Source of the DNA: Prevotella sp. DNF00663
GTDB taxonomy: Bacteria; Bacteroidota; Bacteroidia; Bacteroidales; Bacteroidaceae
Assembly: GCF_001553265.1 (NCBI RefSeq)
Contig: NZ_KQ960610.1
Location: 100,981 to 155,142 of the forward strand
Direction: 5' to 3'
Length of the DNA: 54,162 nt
This document shows, in pieces, positions 49,091 through 54,162 of this stretch (positions are counted from its first letter, which is position 1; each line of letters opens with the position of its first letter). The position numbers and the translations under genes are program-made. Under the pieces are notes generated by a model. The model had not been told where the DNA came from. It worked only from the letters and a program-made list of their open reading frames with translations, and ran no database searches.

Positions 49091-50521
49091 TTATGCTCCG
49101 TGGAACAGATACTCTGTCTGTATGTCTTGAGCCAATCTCGTGAAGAGTTCGTCCTGTAATTCCTCGGCCACAACCAAAGCTTCGGTCAGTACTTTGTCCG
49201 AGAATGCCTGCAATAATTCTTGTGCATGCATGGGCTGAGTCTTGTAAATGGCAAGATATTGCTCCTCCATCTCGCGCTGATATTGTGCGGTTTCGGCCTC
49301 GAAACGGGCGTAACGCTCTTGGATAATGGGCGCATAACGGTTGAAATTGACCATACCCAGTGTCATTACCTTGCGGAATTTCCAATAAGCTGAATCCTTG
49401 TCGGCGTGGTCGTTACCCACGGTGTAGGCTTTCGGATAGCTCTTGACACCTTGATACAAGGGCACGAACACGCCTAGCGCAGCCATACCTTCGGCCATAT
49501 AGTCTACACGCCCGATGGCTGTAGGCAACTCCGGACGTACGTGCAAGATGTGGGTCTGCGTGGTACGGAAGATGGATACAGGGCGGAAACGCTCCTTGGG
49601 ATTGTTATTTAAGTATGGGTCGTGTTCCGTACCATTATAGTGGAAGCGGAATGCGCGACGCATATCGTCGAGCGATAGTGGATGCTCTGCCTTGGCAAAC
49701 ACGGGGAATGTATTCTGTGTTACATCGTTTTTGATGGCCGGACTGAATAAGCCTTGCAAGCCCCATACGCGAGGATAGTTGTATGTGGTATCTAGTTCCA
49801 CGTCGCGAGCGTATGCCTCGTGGAAGTCGAATGGTTCTCCCTTGTTTGGATCGTACAATCCGTTGGCCACTGCATGTTCTATCAAATCGGCCGAAGCCAT
49901 GTAGTTTTCGGTGTCCTGAGGGTCGTAGGTACGGAACCGACTCTGGTTTCCCGTCACGAAATATTGGTCGTCGGGGATGCGTGTAGCCAACCAACGATGA
50001 CCACCGGCGTTCTCTAAATACCATGACTCTTGGCTGTCTACGAGTCCGATGGCGAATCCTTCGGCTGAGCCATATTCTTCTATCAGCTTGCCGATACGAG
50101 CCACACCTTCGCGTGCAGTGCTCACATAGGGCAACACAATATTATATATACAGTTCTCGGCCACGCCGGTTTCTACGAGTGGATCGGCCGCCAACGCCTT
50201 GTCATTGGTGAATATTGTCTCCGTTGCACTTATGCCTACGCCCACGGTATTGAATCCTGCGCTGCCCCAATGTCCATGTAGGTGGAAAGGCGACAGAGCC
50301 GAATAGCCGAATGCTTTCTTCGGAAGTGGGCAGCGGAACTTACTGTCTCGTGCCACAAACTCCTCTGGTCCGTTGTCGGTATCTTCAAATATCTGTAGAT
50401 TTTTAGCTACCATGCCGTCCCAATCTTCCGACCGGGCGACAATCATACTACCGTCGTTTGTCATCTTTTTACCCACGAGGATGGTAGTACACTCTGAAGG
50501 TAGCGTTGTTATTGTTTTCAT
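49091..50521 (-). CDS. C69-family peptidase (PepD-type dipeptidase)
   Basis: A 476-aa Ntn-hydrolase of the C69 dipeptidase family. The nucleophile is expected to be C11 (SECTTILVGKKM), exposed by removal of the first ten residues, as in other members; the short leader is not a signal peptide, so the enzyme is probably cytoplasmic. Marks are GSMIVARSEDWDG and AEGFAIGLVDSQESWYLENAGGHRW. Members cleave dipeptides, in lactobacilli as PepD. It begins the run with DUF4923 and cupin. The upstream region (50522-50965) is repeat-filled and no consensus promoter was found there. Confidence 0.9.
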   Translation of the reverse strand: MKTITTLPSECTTILVGKKMTNDGSMIVARSEDWDGMVAKNLQIFEDTDNGPEEFVARDSKFRCPLPKKAFGYSALSPFHLHGHWGSAGFNTVGVGISATETIFTNDKALAADPLVETGVAENCIYNIVLPYVSTAREGVARIGKLIEEYGSAEGFAIGLVDSQESWYLENAGGHRWLATRIPDDQYFVTGNQSRFRTYDPQDTENYMASADLIEHAVANGLYDPNKGEPFDFHEAYARDVELDTTYNYPRVWGLQGLFSPAIKNDVTQNTFPVFAKAEHPLSLDDMRRAFRFHYNGTEHDPYLNNNPKERFRPVSIFRTTQTHILHVRPELPTAIGRVDYMAEGMAALGVFVPLYQGVKSYPKAYTVGNDHADKDSAYWKFRKVMTLGMVNFNRYAPIIQERYARFEAETAQYQREMEEQYLAIYKTQPMHAQELLQAFSDKVLTEALVVAEELQDELFTRLAQDIQTEYLFHGA

Positions 50522-50675
50522 ATTGTATGTCTTTTAATCTCTCCCGTCCCCTCCCAAGGGGGGAGTGCCAGCGAGAGGTTGATTCTTTTGTAGTCCCTTC
50601 TGGGTATATTTTGTTTTTGTGTTGAAAGGATTTGCCAGCGTTTTCCACCTTGTAGCTCGCCATTTTATACTCAAT

Positions 50676-50700
50676 GAGACGGTGTACACACCGTCTCTAC
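50676..50700 (-). repeat. GTAG palindrome, class III, first tandem copy
   Basis: On the minus strand GTAG followed by AGACGGTGTGTACACCGTCT. It is the counterpart of 36376-36401. Confidence 0.75.
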
Positions 50701-50807
50701 TGTAGCTGATACATTTTCCATCCCTTTATGAAGAGGTTTAATATCCATCTCCCTCTCCTTGGGAGAGAGTCGGGAGAGGTTTTAATGGTCAATAGCTTTA
50801 GCCCAAT

Positions 50808-50832
50808 GAGACGGTATACACACCGTCTCTAC
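50808..50832 (-). repeat. GTAG palindrome, class III, second tandem copy
   Basis: Same as the unit 132 bp to the left but with one base changed (GGTATACACACC on the plus strand). Confidence 0.75.
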
Positions 50833-50940
50833 CGTAACAGAAACATTTTCCCATCCCTTTATGAAGAGGTTTAATATCCATCTCCCTCTCCTTGGGAGAG
50901 GGTCGGGGAGAGGTTTTATATCTTTCTCCCTCCCCCTTTT

Positions 50941-50959
50941 GGGGAGGGTAGGGGTGGGG
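50941..50959 (+). other. G-quadruplex-type tract
   Basis: Four G runs (4, 3, 4, 4) with loops A, TA and T, forming the right half of a CCCTCCCC/GGGGAGGG hairpin. It lies just past the BI-1 stop codon (7 bp), on the strand opposite to that gene. Confidence 0.6.
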
Positions 50960-50965
50960 CTCTTC

Positions 50966-51694
50966 CTACTCCCTATTCCCAAATATTCTCAGCAAATAGA
51001 GGAATAAATTGATGAAGTCTAGGTACAATGACATCGCACCCAGCACTGCTAGTTTCTGCGAACGCTCGCTTAAATCCTCAGCCTGTGCCATCATCACCTT
51101 GATACGTTGGCTGTCCCATGCGGTCAATCCTACGAATATGAGGACACCGATATAACTTACGATGAGGTCGAAACCGGTGCTCTTAACGAGGAACACATTC
51201 ACCAGCGAGGCGATGATGAGTCCAATGAGCCCCATGGTCAGCAGTCCGCCAAGTTTCGTCAGGTCGCGTTTGGTCGTGTAACCATAAATGGCTGTAGCAG
51301 CGAAAGTGCCGGCCGTGATGAAGAACACTTTGGCAATGGTCGTCATGGCATAAGCCAAGAAGATGAATGACAAAGTGGCACCGTTGAGGATAGAGAACAA
51401 GGCGAAGAGCAAGGTTGCCGTTGTAAGCGACATCTTATTGATGCCGGCGTTGATAGCCAGTACCAATCCCAGTTCGCCAAGGAGCAGACCCCACATTACA
51501 AAACTGTTGTTGGCGATGAGCGCCAGCAGGTTGGGCGAGGTCGCAACACCGTAAGCTGTGACTCCACTGAGCACCAATGCCAATGTCATCCATACATATA
51601 CTTTGCGCATGAGAGCCGGAAACGCTGCCGAAACAGCCATGTCGATACCGGCCTCGTGTTGCCTAATCATTCTTTCAAGTTCTTTTACGTCCAT
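50966..51694 (-). CDS. Bax inhibitor-1/YccA-family membrane protein
   Basis: A 242-aa integral membrane protein with seven predicted spans (the first at about residues 29-50, the last near 225-240) separated by short loops. Family marks are the N-terminal cytosolic stretch with FPALMRKVYVWMTLALVLSG, and AWDSQRIKVMM near the C-terminus, which in BI-1 proteins is part of the di-aspartyl pH sensor region. Bacterial homologues such as BsYetJ are pH-gated calcium leak channels; YccA modulates the FtsH protease. Either role is possible. It has its own consensus promoter. Confidence 0.9.
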   Translation of the reverse strand: MDVKELERMIRQHEAGIDMAVSAAFPALMRKVYVWMTLALVLSGVTAYGVATSPNLLALIANNSFVMWGLLLGELGLVLAINAGINKMSLTTATLLFALFSILNGATLSFIFLAYAMTTIAKVFFITAGTFAATAIYGYTTKRDLTKLGGLLTMGLIGLIIASLVNVFLVKSTGFDLIVSYIGVLIFVGLTAWDSQRIKVMMAQAEDLSERSQKLAVLGAMSLYLDFINLFLYLLRIFGNRE

Positions 51695-51732
51695 ATCATT
51701 TCTTTTTATAATGGTTGATAATCATGTGATTG

Positions 51733-51763
51733 CAAAAATACAATATAAATATGAATATACAAA
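51733..51763 (-). promoter_or_regulatory. Promoter of the BI-1 gene
   Basis: On the minus strand TTTG (51760-51763), a 19-bp spacer and TATTTTTG (51733-51740); leader of about 32 nt. Confidence 0.75.
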
Positions 51764-51842
51764 GAGAGTGCCAAACTGTTCTTGACATTTCGACAATTTC
51801 TCGCAACCGACTATGTTGCTTAGTCCTTATAATTAGAGGTTT

Positions 51843-51955
51843 GTAGGGACGTGACATTTCGCGTCCGCAAGTATTCCATGATTCTTAATGATGAATAAAA
51901 TGCCCTGTGAATGCTGCCGTTATTTTCCTACGGACGCGATATATCACGCCCCTAC
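51843..51955. repeat. REPIN-like doublet of class I GTAG palindromes
   Basis: Left unit: GTAG plus GGACGTGACATTTCGCGTCC (51843-51866). Right unit, inverted: GGACGCGATATATCACGCCC plus CTAC (51932-51955). Spacer 65 bp; its text differs from that of the doublet at 36432-36533. Confidence 0.72.
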
Positions 51956-52252
51956 AGATAATATCTTTTGTTGGTCGATGCTAATCTTGTATCAAGTAGG
52001 ATTCTATTGTTTCTTTGTTCTAAATCTCAACTAGGCTATTTGCCAACTTGAAACCATCTCCCTCCCCTTGGGAGAGAGAAACTTATAAACTCAAAAACTT
52101 ACAAACTCTAATCGTTGCAGCTGCTTGCCAGCATTGCTGTTCGGTCGTTTCAGTTTTGCTGCCTAGCCAATACAGCGATGCTGCTATGCCTTTGCAGCAC
52201 AGGACTTTAGAACTTCTTATAGATATAATCAATTTGTGTATAGTTTTTATCT

Positions 52253-52284
52253 GTTGTGGTATCGTGAAATAAGGGTTATCTTTG
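52253..52284 (+). promoter_or_regulatory. Promoter of the dps gene
   Basis: GTTG (52253-52256), a 20-bp spacer and TATCTTTG (52277-52284); leader of about 40 nt. Confidence 0.7.
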
Positions 52285-52330
52285 CAGCGTAAACAAAAAT
52301 AAAACGACAATTAAAGAAAGGAAAGTGAAT

Positions 52331-52831
52331 ATGAGAACTTTAGATTATTTACAGTTGAATGAGAATAAAGTGAATGTAGTGGTAGAATCTTTGAATGGCT
52401 TGTTGGCCGATTTGCAAATTTTTTATAGCAACTTACGTGGGTTGCACTGGAATGTGAGAGGACGCGGATTCTTTGCCCTGCATGCCAAATATGAAGAATT
52501 GTATAATGGTGTAGCCAATCAGGTAGACGAGGTGGCAGAGCGTATTCTGCAATTAGGAAGTAAGCCTGAGAATCGTTATAGCGAGTATCTGAAAGTAGCA
52601 CGCCTGCAGGAAGATGGTTTTGAACCTATGGGACGTGCCGGTGTTCAGAAGGTTTTAGACACGTTGGCAGTGCTGATTGGCGAGGAAAGAGAAATTTCGG
52701 CAAAAGCTGCTGAAGCCGGTGATGAGGTGACGGTAGCTCTAGTGGGTGACTTCTTGCGAGGCCAAGAAAAGTTGGTTTGGATGCTTTCTGCCTTCTTGGC
52801 AAGGAAATCGGAAGTTGAAATGGAGAAATAA
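52331..52831 (+). CDS. dps: Dps-like DNA-binding ferritin
   Basis: A 166-aa mini-ferritin that stores iron with hydrogen peroxide as oxidant and protects DNA. The ferroxidase motif is seen as LRGLHWNVRGRGFFALHAKY followed by EELYNGVANQVDEVAERI (His, Asp and Glu ligands between subunits). The start is the ATG preceded by AAAGAAAGGAAAG, a purine-rich ribosome-binding stretch; a GTG two codons upstream is in frame but less likely. A class II GTAG palindrome (52850-52872) follows the stop codon at 18 bp. In anaerobes such as Bacteroides, Dps is induced by oxygen and peroxide through OxyR; no clear operator was identified. Confidence 0.92.
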   Translation: MRTLDYLQLNENKVNVVVESLNGLLADLQIFYSNLRGLHWNVRGRGFFALHAKYEELYNGVANQVDEVAERILQLGSKPENRYSEYLKVARLQEDGFEPMGRAGVQKVLDTLAVLIGEEREISAKAAEAGDEVTVALVGDFLRGQEKLVWMLSAFLARKSEVEMEK

Positions 52832-52849
52832 TCGAGTAGAGGAATCTCG

Positions 52850-52872
52850 GTAGGGGCGAATGATATCTGCCC
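52850..52872 (+). repeat. GTAG palindrome, class II, after dps
   Basis: GTAG plus GGGCGAATGATATCTGCCC; the 3' arm has changed from ATTCGCCC. There is no T tract, so it is not a plain intrinsic terminator. Confidence 0.65.
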
Positions 52873-52898
52873 TCTCTTTTAGTAATATTGTAAAACGA

Positions 52899-52933
52899 AA
52901 CAAGGGGAAACCAATTGCTGGTTTCCCCTTGTT
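52899..52933 (-). terminator. Terminator after the coiled-coil lipoprotein gene
   Basis: AACAAGGGGAAACCA and its exact complement form a 15-bp stem with a 5-nt loop; a T-rich tract follows on the minus strand (TTTCGTTTTA). Confidence 0.85.
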
Positions 52934-52952
52934 GATGCTGGTTAGTATCTAT

Positions 52953-53801
52953 TTAGTTCTTTGTTCTTATAACCAAGAATTTACTTGTGCTCCAGAATTC
53001 ATCGGGATTGGTGATGCGCAGTGTGTACTGTTTGTTGGCATCGCGTGTAAGTGTGTAACTGCCGGCTGGGTGAGTGGTCAACAACTTCGCATAGTTGGAG
53101 GCTAAGTTGAATTCTTGTCTTTCGCGAATATCAATTCTTTCAAAGTAGCTGCGGTTGAAAGTATTGCGCAGAATCTTACCATCTACCCAAATGCGTTTTT
53201 GTTTCAACTCTTGCTTGGTGCCGAAGAGTACGTAGCCAGTATGCAACTCTTTGTCTTGTTGGCTGATGGTCTCGCTCTTTTGCTGACTCTCGGTAGTAAG
53301 GTTGCTTACGTTGGTGTTCAGGTCGGTGATGGTAGAATCTAGTTGGGCAATGTGGATATTCTTTTGTGCTAATTCAGCTCTCAAAGATTCCAATTCCTTA
53401 TTTTTCTCCTCTAACTGTGCTTGTAGATTGTCGATGGTCCTTTGTAAAGCGGTTCCTTTGAACGAACTTTTAGACAGTTGTGCTTGTAATTCTTTGATGC
53501 GTTCGCGGTTCTTCTGCATGGTCTCAGAAATCAACTTGATGTTTTCTTTGATGACTTGTGTGCGATTAGACCTTTCTCCGAGTTTGGCAACCGTTACGCG
53601 GTTTTGAGCTGCGTTGATAGCTTGGAATCCTTCTTGAATGTCGTTGAAGTTCTCCATCATACCATTGATTTCGGTGTCTCTTTCTGCAATGATAGCTTGT
53701 AGAGAATCGATGCGTTCATTGGTAGCAGTGTTGGCCTGTTGATTGTTGCATGCTGTCAATGTTGCAAAGATAGCTAATGCCATAAATACTAATTTTTTCA
53801 T
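52953..53801 (-). CDS. Coiled-coil lipoprotein of unknown function
   Basis: A 282-aa lipoprotein. The signal MKKLVFMALAIFATLTAC ends in the lipobox (C18). Residues about 30-190 form long coiled coils with a high content of Q, E, N and L (ALQRTIDNLQAQLEEKNKEL, LNTNVSNLTTESQQKSETIS). The last 90 residues (about 193-282; YVLFGTKQELKQKRIWVDG, NLASNYAKLLTTHPAGSYTL, ITNPDEFWSTSKFLVI) are a compact, probably beta-rich domain that I cannot name, although proteins of this layout are frequent in Bacteroidales. A scaffold or envelope spacer is a reasonable guess. An ATG three codons earlier is possible. Nothing adjoins it in the same direction. Confidence 0.8.
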   Translation of the reverse strand: MKKLVFMALAIFATLTACNNQQANTATNERIDSLQAIIAERDTEINGMMENFNDIQEGFQAINAAQNRVTVAKLGERSNRTQVIKENIKLISETMQKNRERIKELQAQLSKSSFKGTALQRTIDNLQAQLEEKNKELESLRAELAQKNIHIAQLDSTITDLNTNVSNLTTESQQKSETISQQDKELHTGYVLFGTKQELKQKRIWVDGKILRNTFNRSYFERIDIRERQEFNLASNYAKLLTTHPAGSYTLTRDANKQYTLRITNPDEFWSTSKFLVIRTKN

Positions 53802-53810
53802 AAATCTCAA

Positions 53811-54162
53811 GTTTTTGGGTTAAACATATAGCAAGGTAATTCGCGATAGACAGTTATGTCGGTTTAGGACGTCTTCCTTGCTTTTTTAGAAAACTGCTGG
53901 TAAAGAAACGAATATATTTTCTAAATGAAATCAACTTGCAAATTAAAAAATCCCATATTTATTTTATTTTGCGTTAACTCTACAAAAATTAAAATCTGAT
54001 AGATTTATTTCGAAGTGCCTTATATATATTATGGTGTAAAGAGTGTTTTTTAATTGATTTTGTAATGTTTGTTGAAAAGATGCAATAAAAAACGATTTTT
54101 CTTCTTAAAACACTTGGCTGGTATTCTAAATCTTATTACTTTTGCATCCGCTTACGAGAACA
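53811..54162. other. AT-rich terminal region with one promoter
   Basis: The last 350 bp are very AT-rich and contain no credible reading frame. Near the right edge CTTG (54113-54116), a 20-bp spacer and TACTTTTG (54137-54144) form a promoter that points out of the window, so the next gene lies beyond position 54162. Confidence 0.5.
54113..54144 (+). promoter_or_regulatory. Outward-facing promoter at the right edge
   Basis: CTTG-N20-TACTTTTG, followed by GCATCCGC. The AT-rich upstream tract is like that of strong stable-RNA promoters, but the gene itself is outside the window. Confidence 0.6.

Larger units (their letters stand above)
50522..50965. repeat. Repeat-filled gap with a 132-bp tandem duplication
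   Basis: Two direct copies (50672-50783 and 50804-50917) each contain a class III GTAG palindrome followed by a TATGAAGAGGTTTAATATCC stretch and a CCATCTCCCTCTCC segment. The distance between the palindromes is 132 bp. A third, degraded purine/pyrimidine hairpin lies at 50535-50560, and the G-rich module is at 50941-50959. Confidence 0.75.
51695..52330. other. 636-bp gap: two promoters, REPIN, repeat fragment
   Basis: From left to right: BI-1 promoter (51733-51763, minus), a REPIN-like doublet (51843-51955), a fragment of the long repeat (52046-52110, with AACTCAAAAACTTACAAACT), a GCTGCTTGCC/TGCTGC-rich stretch, and the dps promoter (52253-52284). No gene. Confidence 0.65.

Noticed and set aside
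50672..50917. CRISPR array
   Set aside because: Only two copies with a 132-bp period, palindromic and similar over the whole unit; no spacers and no cas genes.
1..54162. tRNA, rRNA, tmRNA, prophage or toxin-antitoxin genes
   Set aside because: I looked for these by eye on both strands and found nothing convincing; a tool-based scan was not possible.

Overview
This looks like the chromosome of a gut- or oral-type Bacteroidales (Bacteroides/Prevotella relatives). The reasons are a SusC/SusD pair with FecR anti-sigma and ECF sigma genes, DUF4923 and HEAT/DUF1080 proteins, many secreted glycoside hydrolases, and promoters of the Bacteroidetes type (TTTG about 19-20 bp ahead of TAnnTTTG) before at least a dozen genes. 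I see no rRNA, tRNA, CRISPR array, prophage or intact insertion sequence. Species cannot be told from the sequence alone.

Layout. (1) 196-2482: a MetY-like sulfhydrylase and a GH16 lipoprotein, divergently transcribed. (2) 2501-10957, minus strand: a seven-gene run in the order ABC ATPase, HlyD-type adaptor, two FtsX/MacB-type permeases, TolC-type outer membrane protein, NtrC-type regulator, histidine kinase. It is headed by a sigma-54-like -24/-12 site and a perfect palindrome, so the last genes probably control their own operon. (3) 11775-14970: pyruvate formate-lyase and its activase. (4) 14988-15998: a secreted HSL-type esterase. (5) 16135-19101: a large protein with two receiver domains fused to a PEP-synthase-type ATP-grasp domain but without the phosphohistidine or PEP domains. 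(6) 19420-30673: a polysaccharide utilization locus. SusC/SusD are closed by a terminator and followed by a FecR, FAD oxidoreductase, GH20 and phosphodiesterase/exonuclease-fold operon; the ECF sigma gene lies convergently at the far end. (7) 30984-36347: glutamate dehydrogenase, an RlpA-like protein, a glycine-zipper lipoprotein, a remnant of an HxlR regulator, and a membrane-anchored MutS-family ATPase. (8) 37248-45520: an internally deleted aquaporin, a FucP-type sugar permease, class II aldolase, a Gfo/Idh/MocA oxidoreductase with a HEAT/DUF1080 partner, and a 72-aa membrane protein. (9) 45593-53801: GH3 glycosidase, a cupin/DUF4923/C69 peptidase run, a BI-1 membrane protein, Dps, and a coiled-coil lipoprotein.

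The theme is anaerobic sugar metabolism and glycan foraging (GH16, GH20, GH3, SusCD, FucP-like, aldolase, PFL, 3-keto-glycoside-type enzymes) plus envelope and stress functions (efflux, Dps, BI-1).

The intergenic regions are unusually rich in dispersed repeats: a roughly 450-bp non-coding element present twice with a third, inverted, partial copy at the left edge; a CCCTCCCC/GGGGAGGG hairpin with a G-quadruplex-type G tract; and at least ten short palindromes that mostly start with GTAG, in three sequence classes, two pairs of which form REPIN-like inverted doublets. The observations most worth following are the receiver/ATP-grasp protein, the sigma-54 autoregulated efflux operon, the GTAG-REP families, a promoter-plus-terminator unit that may encode a small RNA (19168-19275), the membrane MutS, and the aquaporin missing its second NPA region.
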